This document shows, piece after piece, positions 7,238 to 15,095 of a stretch of 22,929 nucleotides of DNA. Origin of the DNA: a virus; the IMG/VR virus record IMGVR_UViG_3300031578_000356, positions 1 to 22,929 of that record, one strand, 5' to 3'. The notes below the pieces were generated by a model. It was not told the DNA's origin, searched no databases, and was given only the letters and a program-made list of their open reading frames with translations. Within the stretch, counting starts at the first letter, position 1. The number at the start of each line of letters is the position of its first letter. Both the position numbers and the translations under genes were made by a program.

Positions 7238-8245
7238 ATTAAAGTACTTTTTATAGGTGACCCGCATCTAAAGATCTCAAGATTTGACACCTGCAAAAAA
7301 TTTCTTTTGTGGGTTGAATCTGTTGTGATAGAAGAAAAGCCAGATTTAGTGGTAAACTTAGGCGATTCATTTGATACACACGCGGTACTTAGATCTGAAA
7401 TTATGTCAGAATTTATTAGACATGTGGGTGTAATTACGCCATATTGTGAATACATATACTTAATTGGCAATCATGATATGTATAAACCAAACGATGCTAC
7501 CTACCATGCGCTTCTTCCTTTTAAAAATAAGATACACAATTTTACAATAGTAGATGAGATTACGGATTTACACGGCATGACGTTTGTTCCGTATATGCAC
7601 AACTGGCAAGATTTTCCTAAAAATCCAAATCAACCAATAGTCGTAGCACATCAAACTTTTATAGGAGCAGACTATGGATACTATAGACCTGATGTGGGGG
7701 TGGATGCTGATAAAATCACTGCACAAATTATCATTAGCGGGCATGTCCATAAACGACAAAGTTTTGGAAAAGTCTATTATCCCGGTTCACCTTATGCAGG
7801 AGGCCTCGATGATATTAATCAGATTAAAGGTCTCACCTTATTTGATAAGTCCACCTTCCAACATATTTTCATACCAAGCCCATTCCCCTTGTGGAAAGGT
7901 GCTAGATTTTCCATAGATGATGAAACCTCTATAGCAGACATCCATAACGACTTATGTAGCAGTGTCAACGATAACAATCACTGGATAATAGAGTTAACTG
8001 GACCAAAAGCTGAAATTATTTCATATATGGATTCTAAAAAATGGTTTGAATTAAGTAGTAAACACTCTATACGTATAAAGCCTGAGTACAATGATAAACG
8101 AAAGATTTCAAATAAAAAGATAAAATCTATAACAATGCATGAAATTATATGTGAATATATAGATAAAATTTATAATGGATCTTTAGATAAGAGTTTGATA
8201 AAGGCGAAAGCGCTACAAGTGCTTGATAATGCAAACAAAAAATAA
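7238..8245 (+). CDS. SbcD/Mre11-like exonuclease subunit (T4 gp47-like), ATT start
   Basis: Calcineurin-type metallophosphoesterase acting as nuclease subunit of an SbcCD/gp46-gp47-type complex that resects DNA ends. Read from ATT at 7238 it is 335 residues, close to T4 gp47 (339), and begins (M)KVLFIGDPHLK, carrying motif I (D8, H10). Motif II is NLGDSFD (D43), motif III YLIGNHDM (N78-H79-D80), motif IV VVAHQTF (H138), motif V ISGHVHKR (H169, H171), followed by YPGSPYAGG. No ATG, GTG or TTG exists between the frame's upstream stop (7220-7222) and the ATT. The first conventional start, TTG at 7307, would delete motif I. GAGG (7228-7231) sits six bases before the ATT, an ideal ribosome-binding site. 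Hence the ATT start. The SbcC/gp46 partner is not in this window. Confidence 0.85.
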   Translation: MKVLFIGDPHLKISRFDTCKKFLLWVESVVIEEKPDLVVNLGDSFDTHAVLRSEIMSEFIRHVGVITPYCEYIYLIGNHDMYKPNDATYHALLPFKNKIHNFTIVDEITDLHGMTFVPYMHNWQDFPKNPNQPIVVAHQTFIGADYGYYRPDVGVDADKITAQIIISGHVHKRQSFGKVYYPGSPYAGGLDDINQIKGLTLFDKSTFQHIFIPSPFPLWKGARFSIDDETSIADIHNDLCSSVNDNNHWIIELTGPKAEIISYMDSKKWFELSSKHSIRIKPEYNDKRKISNKKIKSITMHEIICEYIDKIYNGSLDKSLIKAKALQVLDNANKK

Positions 8246-8263
8246 TGTTTAACCCTATCTCTA

Positions 8264-8272
8264 TGATATATT
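8264..8272 (+). promoter_or_regulatory. Putative extended -10 promoter
   Basis: TGATATATT matches an extended -10 (TG-n-TATATT). It lies about 23 bases before the ATG at 8295, in the 49-base gap after the SbcD-like gene. TGTTTA about 15 bases upstream is a weak -35 candidate. It would begin transcription of the small genes leading into the packaging module. Confidence 0.35.
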
Positions 8273-8294
8273 CTACCATAGGTAACGAGTTATT

Positions 8295-8753
8295 ATGACA
8301 GATAACGAAGATGCTAGCAAGATTAATGAACATATAGACCATCAGCGATGGTTATTAGAGCATGGGTTCGTTAATGATCTGCATAAAGATAATCTTTTCA
8401 TGTATGGTTCAATAGTACATAAAGAGATTGTTGCAGTTCAGGTTGATGTAAATATTGAAAAAAAGATAGTAGAGTATGATTTATACATTACACAGTCTCT
8501 TTTAAAGAGAATAGCTAGATATGAAGAAATGTCAAAAGCAACTAGTGTAATAGGTTTGTGGCGTTTTAAGAGATTACTTGGCAAAGAAGGAAACCTAAAC
8601 TTGAAACACCTATTGTCACAATTTGTTAATGATTATTGTGGCCCAAAATGGTCAGTTAGTGTAAGATTGAAAGATATTGAAGGATATGAAGAAGGATTTA
8701 AAGAACAAGAACAGGGCGATGATGCTCTTGATAAACAGCTTAACGAAGGATGA
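8295..8753 (+). CDS. Hypothetical protein
   Basis: 152-residue soluble protein not recognised as any family. AGGTAACGAG precedes the ATG. The N-terminal half has alternating strands (HKEIVAVQVDVNIEKKIVEYDLYI). The middle is helical and basic (SLLKRIARYEEMSKA...LWRFKRLLGKEG). The C-terminus is acidic and Gln/Glu-rich (EEGFKEQEQGDDALDKQLNEG). No signal peptide, membrane segment or catalytic motif is evident. Its end overlaps the start of the next gene by about 35 bases, implying translational coupling. Its position between recombination and packaging genes gives no clear function. Confidence 0.75.
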   Translation: MTDNEDASKINEHIDHQRWLLEHGFVNDLHKDNLFMYGSIVHKEIVAVQVDVNIEKKIVEYDLYITQSLLKRIARYEEMSKATSVIGLWRFKRLLGKEGNLNLKHLLSQFVNDYCGPKWSVSVRLKDIEGYEEGFKEQEQGDDALDKQLNEG

Positions 8754-9123
8754 AGACCTTAGACAAGACCTATGGATAGAACATCTTAGCGGTGCCAATC
8801 TTAGTAAACTTTTTAATAAAGTAAAAAACTCACACATATATCGTACCCCTTCAATTCAACAACTTCAAAATATTCAGCATCTTTTATATAGCCCACCCTC
8901 GGATACTTTCCTTAATAATTTCAACGATATTGAAAAATCTATCATGTGTTTACTAGCCATAGGTTATAATATAGGTGACATTTGTGTACTTGTGGGTATA
9001 AGTGAGGTAAGCATAGAACGTATAATAGTAGATATAAGTCTAAATAACGCATGGAAGATAGAATGGCCCTCAAACGATGTTTCACTGATGAAGAGAAGTT
9101 TGGTCTCACCAAAGAAGAGATAA
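8719..9123 (+). CDS. Helix-turn-helix protein, sigma-factor-like
   Basis: About 134 residues from ATG 8719 (a second ATG follows at 8722). A TTG further upstream at 8677 lacks a good ribosome site and would overlap the previous gene more, so it is not preferred. CAGGG sits just upstream of the ATG pair. The N-terminal part (DEDLRQDLWIEHLSGA) recalls the DLxQE helix of sigma region 2. The C-terminal third (IEKSIMCLLAIGYNIGDICVLVGISEVSIERII) is a helix-turn-helix resembling sigma region 4. This may be a phage transcription factor, or a DNA-recognition protein linked to packaging because the next two genes are terminase-related. The end overlaps the next gene by about 60 bases. Sigma activity is inference from short motifs only. 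Confidence 0.6.
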   Translation: MMLLINSLTKDEDLRQDLWIEHLSGANLSKLFNKVKNSHIYRTPSIQQLQNIQHLLYSPPSDTFLNNFNDIEKSIMCLLAIGYNIGDICVLVGISEVSIERIIVDISLNNAWKIEWPSNDVSLMKRSLVSPKKR

Positions 9124-9689
9124 AAATAGGTGAAAAATATTTAAGAAAATATAAAACTGCCGGAATGATTCAAGAAGCAGAATCAATGAAACTATATGAA
9201 ATGCATATGGTTGGTTGCAGTTTCTACGAAATACATCAACAATACCCTCAATACCCCGTAGATAAAATAGTTTTAACAGCAGCTTTACGTAAATGGATGC
9301 ATGATCGCGATAAGATGATGGGTTCATTGCGCGAGCGTGTCCAGGCTAAAGTTGTTAAGTCAGTTATTGAGCAAGTAGATTTTTTAACCACGATGCTATC
9401 TGTTACAAATACAGAACACTTAGGGGAGATGAAAGCATATATCTTGGATCCGGACAATAACACAAAGCCAGAGATTAGAGTACAGAATATAAAAGAATAT
9501 AAAGAAGTGGTAGAGACTCTTTATAAACTAGTCGCTGGTGCAACCTCTGCAGGATCTAAAAGTAAAGCATCCCCAATGTTTGATGCGCTAGATCCTGCAA
9601 ATAAAATACAACAGAAATTACCAGAAGCTCAAATGGCTAGAGAAGAAGATGATGTAGCTTCTATTATTGCAGCTAAGATAGTAGAGTAA
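9063..9689 (+). CDS. Putative terminase small subunit
   Basis: 208 residues from ATG 9063; ATG 9051, four codons upstream, is possible. 9063 is chosen because GGAAG (9053-9057) lies five bases before it, whereas 9051 has no ribosome site. Residues ~40-85 form a helix-turn-helix (YEMHMVGCSFYEIHQQYPQYPVD-type pattern, then AALRKWMHDR) that could recognise the packaging site. A helical oligomerisation region (RVQAKVVKSVIEQVDFLTTML) and a flexible C-terminus follow. It sits immediately upstream of the large subunit with overlapping stop and start (TAATG), the usual place for a small terminase. The role rests on position plus HTH and size. GTATAAT at 9020-9026 lies ~37 bases upstream inside the preceding gene. 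Confidence 0.6.
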   Translation: MALKRCFTDEEKFGLTKEEIKIGEKYLRKYKTAGMIQEAESMKLYEMHMVGCSFYEIHQQYPQYPVDKIVLTAALRKWMHDRDKMMGSLRERVQAKVVKSVIEQVDFLTTMLSVTNTEHLGEMKAYILDPDNNTKPEIRVQNIKEYKEVVETLYKLVAGATSAGSKSKASPMFDALDPANKIQQKLPEAQMAREEDDVASIIAAKIVE

Positions 9690-11614
9690 TGACACAGTTA
9701 ACACTGAAGCAAAGAACAAAATTACTATTAACTCCTTGTAAAACTAGACAGGAGTTAAAGAATTGGATCCACTACCATCTTGGTATGGATCTTCCTGACT
9801 GCACTGTATCGCGCTACGCTGATTCTAATCCATTAGATTCTATTTGGCAAATCTACGACATCTGTGTAAATAATAACAACCCTGATGGAATCCAAGAACT
9901 TCTATACGTTGCTGGAAGGGGTTCTGGAAAAACACTAGGAGTTGCAATTGCAGAACTAATGGTACTTCTTCATGACCAACGCGATGTGGTACATGTTGGT
10001 GCGATTCTTTCTCAAGCAAAACGTTGTTATGAATATCAAACTGGCTTCATGCTTAACGATAAACTTCGTCCTATATTAAATCATGGTAATTCAGAAAATG
10101 ATAGACTTCTTGAAAAATCCAATATGGAGAAATCTACATTTAATTTAATGGATAGATATAGTAAAGACAGAGCTAAAATAACTCTAGAAGTACTCCCATG
10201 TACACTTAAAGCCGTTAACGGTCCCCACGTTCCACTGGTAGTAGTAGATGAAATTGATACCGTGAGTGGAGAAGGTTTACGAGCATTTAAAGATATTTCA
10301 GGAATGCTTGACTCTAAAAAAGGCCGTAAGTCCATAAGAGTTGGTATATCAACTCGTAAATCTAGATATGGACTTATGAATAAGCAAATTGAAGAAGCAG
10401 AAACTGCTGGACGTACCGTACGCTGGTGGACTGCTTTAGAGTTTGCCGAAAGATGCCCGGACGAACGATCAGGTATAGAACCTTCGGTTGGTTATGTTCT
10501 TCAAGAAGATATGGAAGTAATCACTCAAAAAGAGTTTGATAGTAAATCAAAACAGAAACAAACCGAATACTTTAAAAATGACTTCCCCGGAGATAAGTGT
10601 CTTCGGTGCCCCATCGCTGCATTGTGTTTAGGAGATGCGAAAACTCAAACATCAAAATCAGCTATGTTGAAACCAATATCTGATCCAATAAAGAAAGCTA
10701 TGGAGAACGGTGCTGATTGGGCAATCTCTCAATTATTTAATTTAAAACCTTCTGTAGAAGGAGTTATTTATAAAGAGTTTGAAGAACGAAAGCATGTTAG
10801 AACATGGAATCAATTATGGCAAACATTAACAAATCAAGAATATCCAGGCGAATGTACTCATGACATCTTTGTTAAAAAATGTCATCAAATGGGGCTTAGT
10901 TGTTATGCTGGTATTGACTGGGGTTGGAGTAATCCCAGTACCGTTGTTTATTTCTTTGTGGATAATCGTGAAAATGTATATGTAGTGCGGTGTGAAGGTG
11001 TTAAATTAATGAATAACCCAACTTGGGTTCAAACAATAAAAAACAAATGGCATCAAATGTATAGATGTCAACTCTATTTCCCAGATCTTGCAAATCCTGG
11101 AGATGCAGTAACAATGCGTCAAGAAGGTCTTCCAAGTCCCACTAAGCAAACAAAAGATACTGAGGGCGGAATTCAAATAGTTAAAAAATGGCTGCGCTCT
11201 TTAGCATCCCCTGTTCCAAAAATGTATTTTGCAGAAGAAACATGTCAACCTATAATTAATGAATTTCAACTTTATCACTTTAAAACCGATGCTGCTGGTA
11301 ACATTACTGAAGATCCGGCAAAAGAACACGATCATTGGCTTGATGCTCTTCGTTATGCTCTATATGAATTATTCGGCAAATCAAGCATGGTTGTAAGTGG
11401 AGTTGATACTTATACTGGACAGCCTCTAGTTAATGCTAAAGGAGATTTCTCTCGTATGCCTACTGCAGAAGAGTATGCAATGAGTAAAAATATAAAAATA
11501 AATACTGATATAGATACTAGTAAGTTAGGGAACCTAGGAACCATAAGTGAATTGATGGATGGCGATGATGATGATAGTGTAAATGGTGGTGGTGGGTTTC
11601 TTTGGAGTTTTTAG
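9689..11614 (+). CDS. terL: Terminase large subunit
   Basis: 641-residue DNA-packaging motor and nuclease. The ATPase domain has Walker A AGRGSGKT (residues 75-82) and Walker B VVVDEID (184-190, with D187/E188). The ISTRKS segment near residue 225 fits the coupling motif. The RNase H-fold nuclease domain shows GIDWG (D410), FPDLANP (D466) and HDHWLDALRY (D552), the three metal-binding acidic positions expected. Between the domains lies a cysteine cluster, C256 plus C304-x2-C307-x5-C313 (DKCLRCPIAALCLG), unusual for terminases. The ATG overlaps the preceding stop by one base. The C-terminus ends in a glycine-rich GGGGFLWSF tail. It would dock on the portal encoded next and cut and translocate DNA into the prohead. 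Confidence 0.95.
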   Translation: MTQLTLKQRTKLLLTPCKTRQELKNWIHYHLGMDLPDCTVSRYADSNPLDSIWQIYDICVNNNNPDGIQELLYVAGRGSGKTLGVAIAELMVLLHDQRDVVHVGAILSQAKRCYEYQTGFMLNDKLRPILNHGNSENDRLLEKSNMEKSTFNLMDRYSKDRAKITLEVLPCTLKAVNGPHVPLVVVDEIDTVSGEGLRAFKDISGMLDSKKGRKSIRVGISTRKSRYGLMNKQIEEAETAGRTVRWWTALEFAERCPDERSGIEPSVGYVLQEDMEVITQKEFDSKSKQKQTEYFKNDFPGDKCLRCPIAALCLGDAKTQTSKSAMLKPISDPIKKAMENGADWAISQLFNLKPSVEGVIYKEFEERKHVRTWNQLWQTLTNQEYPGECTHDIFVKKCHQMGLSCYAGIDWGWSNPSTVVYFFVDNRENVYVVRCEGVKLMNNPTWVQTIKNKWHQMYRCQLYFPDLANPGDAVTMRQEGLPSPTKQTKDTEGGIQIVKKWLRSLASPVPKMYFAEETCQPIINEFQLYHFKTDAAGNITEDPAKEHDHWLDALRYALYELFGKSSMVVSGVDTYTGQPLVNAKGDFSRMPTAEEYAMSKNIKINTDIDTSKLGNLGTISELMDGDDDDSVNGGGGFLWSF

Positions 11615-11616
11615 CG

Positions 11617-11623
11617 GTATAAT
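11617..11623 (+). promoter_or_regulatory. Putative promoter -10 element (GTATAAT) before portal
   Basis: CGGTATAAT sits in the 32-base gap between terminase and portal, 24 bases before the portal ATG, with AAGAGG between them. There is no clear -35 box. It is one of several GTATAAT elements placed just ahead of genes in this window. Confidence 0.45.
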
Positions 11624-11646
11624 TCCACGTAAGAGGTAATATAATC

Positions 11647-13560
11647 ATGGGTTTTTTTGACGATATAACAAAAGGTATTAGAGATTCTTTAAAAGGCGAT
11701 ATTGATGACCTTCTTAAGGCCGATTCTGATCTATTGCCAGATAATCCAGAAGCTCAATCTAGTAATAAGGGTGCTATAGGTCAAAAGGCTATTGTCGATG
11801 ATCCCTACTTTGATCAAGTCCATCAGCATTTTATCTTTAAAAATAAGATGTCTCGAATTTCAAATAAGACACTTAAAGATACTTCAGTTAGAGATTGGTT
11901 GATTTCTGCTATCATTCAAGCCCGAATAGATACCATATTGCGCTTTGCTAGACCTCAGCGTGAAAAATTTGATATGGGATTCAAGATAGTTAAAAAGGAA
12001 TCTAATGAAAATTTAACTAAAGAAGAGAGAGAAGAAATTTCTAATCTTGAAGATTTCATCTATAATTGTGGACGTAAAGAGAAGACTCCCCCAGGTGAAG
12101 AAATGCTATTTGGTGAGTTTTTAAAATTAACCACTAGAGATGCTTTAACTTTTGGCCATGTTGCTGTTGAGAAAGTCTTAACTCGCAATGGTGGATTACA
12201 TAGATTTAGACCATTACCGGCAGAATCTGTATATTTAATCAATAAAAAAACAAGTCATGCAATTATAGCTAAAGAAATTGAAAATGCTAGAATCATGCGT
12301 AATAATCACACTAAGTATGATGTTTCAAATGATCCCACTGCAGACCATGAAATAAATGAACCAGATATAGAATATTTTAAGTATGTACAAATGTCATATG
12401 ATAATAGAGTTATGGCTGCATTTGGTGATGAGGATATGATCTGGAAACTCTTCAATCCTCAGAATTTTGCAGATTCTATGGGATACTGCTATTCAACATT
12501 GGAATTAGCAGTAATTAATATAACTAGTCACCTTAATGTGGAAAATTATAATGCAAACTTCTTCACACACGGTTATGCTGCTAAAGGGATACTTCACCTT
12601 AAGGGAACCGTTACTCAAGCTCAACTTACTGCCTTCAGACGACAATTCTATAACACAATTTCTGGAGCGCAACATGCGTGGCGCACTCCAATCATATCTG
12701 GATTAGATGAAGTACAATTCGTTACTTTGGCAGGTAATGCTAAAGAAATGGAATATCTCAACTATAATAACCACATTATGCGATCGTTGTGTACACAATT
12801 TCAGATCGATCCTGTTGAACTCGGACTGGACTATCTAACTAGTCCTACTGGTCGTTCGTCTATGCAGCAAGCTAATAATGAATATAAGATCAATTATTCT
12901 CGTGAACGCGGCTTATATCCAATACTCATGTGTTTCGAAGACATGATGAACGGTAACGTCCTTCCCGCAATTGATAAAGATTTAGCTAAAAAGTACGAAT
13001 TTAAATTTGCTGGATATACTGATGAAACTCCACAGACAAATGTAGCTCAACTCCAGGCTGAAATGACAGTGTATTCTACTATGAACGACTTACTACGTAA
13101 AGCCGGTAAAGAAAGTTGGAAACACCCTGTATTTGAATTACCTCTTAATGAAACATTCTGGAATCTTGTAGAAAAAAATATGACTAAAGCAGAAATTAGA
13201 AGAGATTTCTTTGGTGATAAAGAAGCTATTAATAAAAGAGAGCTCGCATATATCCCAGCAGATCCTGCTTTTATGGGCTGGCAACAACTACTTATGACTA
13301 TGGATCGTTCAAAACGACAAGATAAAATGGAAGCTCAACAGGTTCAGGCTCAACAACAACAAGAACAAGAACAAGGTGGACGTGAACAGGAACAGCATGA
13401 TATGGCGATAGAAGAAGCTAAATCTCGCCATGCTAGTGCTGCTGTAAATCATGAATCACTTCGTGATCAAGCTAAATCTTCTGGTGCTGCTACGTCTCCT
13501 CTCAATATAGAGGGTACACCTACGGCAAATCCAATAAACTCGGATGAAGCAGACAGATAA
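11647..13560 (+). CDS. Portal protein
   Basis: 637-residue head-vertex portal, the ring through which DNA enters and leaves the capsid and to which the terminase docks. The N-terminal region (DWLISAIIQARIDTILRFARPQ) and FLKLTTRDALTFGHVAVEK resemble portal wing and stem regions. The central part (STLELAVINITSHLNVENYNANFFTHGYAAKGILHLKG) and SMQQANNEYKINYSRERGLYPIL match the conserved helix and clip-to-crown area of portals in SPO1/phage K-like and related phages. The C-terminal ~90 residues are low complexity and Gln/Glu-rich (QAQQQQEQEQGGREQEQ), likely disordered or coiled and internal to the head. Its position after terminase and before protease, scaffold and capsid is the canonical order. 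AAGAGG precedes the ATG. Confidence 0.92.
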   Translation: MGFFDDITKGIRDSLKGDIDDLLKADSDLLPDNPEAQSSNKGAIGQKAIVDDPYFDQVHQHFIFKNKMSRISNKTLKDTSVRDWLISAIIQARIDTILRFARPQREKFDMGFKIVKKESNENLTKEEREEISNLEDFIYNCGRKEKTPPGEEMLFGEFLKLTTRDALTFGHVAVEKVLTRNGGLHRFRPLPAESVYLINKKTSHAIIAKEIENARIMRNNHTKYDVSNDPTADHEINEPDIEYFKYVQMSYDNRVMAAFGDEDMIWKLFNPQNFADSMGYCYSTLELAVINITSHLNVENYNANFFTHGYAAKGILHLKGTVTQAQLTAFRRQFYNTISGAQHAWRTPIISGLDEVQFVTLAGNAKEMEYLNYNNHIMRSLCTQFQIDPVELGLDYLTSPTGRSSMQQANNEYKINYSRERGLYPILMCFEDMMNGNVLPAIDKDLAKKYEFKFAGYTDETPQTNVAQLQAEMTVYSTMNDLLRKAGKESWKHPVFELPLNETFWNLVEKNMTKAEIRRDFFGDKEAINKRELAYIPADPAFMGWQQLLMTMDRSKRQDKMEAQQVQAQQQQEQEQGGREQEQHDMAIEEAKSRHASAAVNHESLRDQAKSSGAATSPLNIEGTPTANPINSDEADR

Positions 13561-13567
13561 CTTCTAG

Positions 13568-13574
13568 GTATAAT
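13568..13574 (+). promoter_or_regulatory. Putative promoter -10 element (GTATAAT) before kinase-like gene
   Basis: AGGTATAAT lies eight bases after the portal stop and ~27 bases before the next ATG. A perfect inverted repeat ATTATC-TAC-GATAAT (13573-13587) starts at its last bases, so the 5' end of the transcript could fold. No clear -35 box is visible. Confidence 0.45.
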
Positions 13575-13600
13575 TATCTACGATAATTCCCATAGGAGGT

Positions 13601-14479
13601 ATGCGTTTGTCTTGGATAATATTAGAAGGTTTAGATAAAACGGGCAAGTCAACCGTAGCTGAAATCTATAAAAATAAAGGTTTCGAAGTGGTGCACATGT
13701 CTGCACCCGATAAAAAATATACTGAAACAGGTTATGCTGGTCCTCTCTATATAGATGAAGTATTAGAAATGTATATGGAGTACGATGCGCGTGATGTTAT
13801 TTTTGATCGCTCACCGTACGGTGAGACAATCTGGCCACATGTGTATGGTCGTAAACCAATGCTAGATGATGATGATTTTGAAGTATTGCGTGAATTCGAA
13901 GATAAGAACCAAGTAAAACGCATTCTTATGATTGATCCTAATGCTAAAGCCCACTGGGAACGATGTGTAGCAAATAATGAACCCCTCAACATGCAGCAAT
14001 TTAAAGTAGCTTCAGCACTATTTAATAAAATGGCTCATAAATACAATTTCTTACCTCAGCAATTGGGAGATTATGATGGACAAGCAATTGCTACGAGGCA
14101 AGATCTTAATAAGACTCAAGAAGAGAAACATGACAACGTGGGAGAAAATAAACCTCTCGGGTCAGATGTTACTACTGTTAGTGGTAACGATACCAGACAA
14201 GATAAGACGTCGCTTCAAAAAAACAGTGGTAAAAGCAAAGAACAAGAAAAGCTTGAACAGGCCAATGCCATCAACAGCGTATTATCAAAACGAATCATTC
14301 GACAGAAGGGAATGATTTTTGATAAACTAGAATCAGATATAAAGCAATTTTTACAGCAACAGCTTAGTGTGATATTGGGAAATAACCTAGAATCTAAGTT
14401 GTTATCTGAAACAGAGGTACAAATACTTAAACTATATTGTCAACGAATTCTAGAAAAACAAAAAGAAGTAAGAGGATAA
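13601..14479 (+). CDS. dTMP-kinase-like P-loop protein with helical C-terminal extension
   Basis: 292 residues. The first ~150 form a nucleoside-monophosphate-kinase-like domain. Its P-loop is EGLDKTGKS (residues 9-17) as in thymidylate kinases, and the DRX motif is VIFDRSPYGE (~64-73). A polar linker follows (~155-205, Asn/Lys/Thr-rich), then a predicted helical region (~205-292, e.g. LESDIKQFLQQQLSVIL, CQRILEKQKE). Normal dTMP kinases are ~205-220 residues without this tail. It is encoded between portal and capsid genes, so a structural or assembly-linked role is possible. Start: AGGAGG (13594-13599) is only one base from the ATG at 13601, but seven from an in-frame TTG at 13607, which may be the real start (giving MSWIILEG). 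The substrate is not established; another Tmk lies at 21115. Confidence 0.8.
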   Translation: MRLSWIILEGLDKTGKSTVAEIYKNKGFEVVHMSAPDKKYTETGYAGPLYIDEVLEMYMEYDARDVIFDRSPYGETIWPHVYGRKPMLDDDDFEVLREFEDKNQVKRILMIDPNAKAHWERCVANNEPLNMQQFKVASALFNKMAHKYNFLPQQLGDYDGQAIATRQDLNKTQEEKHDNVGENKPLGSDVTTVSGNDTRQDKTSLQKNSGKSKEQEKLEQANAINSVLSKRIIRQKGMIFDKLESDIKQFLQQQLSVILGNNLESKLLSETEVQILKLYCQRILEKQKEVRG

Positions 14480-14480
14480 C

Positions 14481-15083
14481 ATGACTAAAAGGAAAAACAT
14501 GAGTGCAGCACAGCGTCAAGTAACTGTAGAAAAGAAAGTTGAACAACTAGAGATGGCTACTAGAGTATCTCAAATGCTTTTACAGCAAGTTGGTAATTCC
14601 ACCAATCAAGTAGGACGAGATATTAGTGAACTTGCTACTCGTCAACGCGATGTACAGTATCGTGTTTTAGCATTACAAGAATTACTAGGTGTTAAAATTG
14701 AAGATCTTGAAGCACGGGCAGAAGAACTTCAAGTAAAAGACTTCAATGAAGTTTCAGATAAAGAAGATCTTGAGAAAGGTTACACTATAGCAAATACAGT
14801 AACTGAAGATAGTGTTGTTATTATTACAACTAAAGTAGAAAATCAAGATGAAAATAATAAAGGAATCCTACGATCTAAGTTGATTCTAGCAGATCTAGCA
14901 TTTCCTAAGCTTAAAGAAGATCTTCTCGGTAAATCTGTTGGTGATGATCTGACTGCTGATATCAATGGGACAAAGCACCAAATTAAGGTGTTAGGTATTC
15001 GTTCAGTGCCTGAAGAAGTAGCTGATGCAGTACCAGTATTAACAGAAGTTAAAAATGAACAACCTACAGAAGCAAATGGATGA
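14481..15083 (+). CDS. Coiled-coil protein of the head region, unknown function
   Basis: 200 residues. The N-terminal ~90 are strongly helical with heptad-like spacing (VEKKVEQLEMATRVSQMLLQ, then RDVQYRVLALQELLGVKIED), predicting a coiled coil. The C-terminal ~100 residues are beta-rich: GYTIANTVTEDSVVIITTKV and FPKLKEDLLGKSVGDDLTAD. The LLGKSVGD text recalls the LxGxxVGD loop of FKBP/GreA-type domains, suggesting a possible FKBP-like or chaperone-like fold. This is a weak resemblance by eye. The gene starts one base after the kinase-like gene's stop and is followed by the sigma-like gene, so it belongs to the packaging/head operon. It could be an assembly chaperone or minor head protein. Confidence 0.75.
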   Translation: MTKRKNMSAAQRQVTVEKKVEQLEMATRVSQMLLQQVGNSTNQVGRDISELATRQRDVQYRVLALQELLGVKIEDLEARAEELQVKDFNEVSDKEDLEKGYTIANTVTEDSVVIITTKVENQDENNKGILRSKLILADLAFPKLKEDLLGKSVGDDLTADINGTKHQIKVLGIRSVPEEVADAVPVLTEVKNEQPTEANG

Positions 15084-15095
15084 TAGGTAATAAAC

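Noticed and set aside
7307-7309. TTG as the start of the SbcD-like gene
   Set aside because: It would remove the essential D-x-H motif I encoded just upstream and has no ribosome site.
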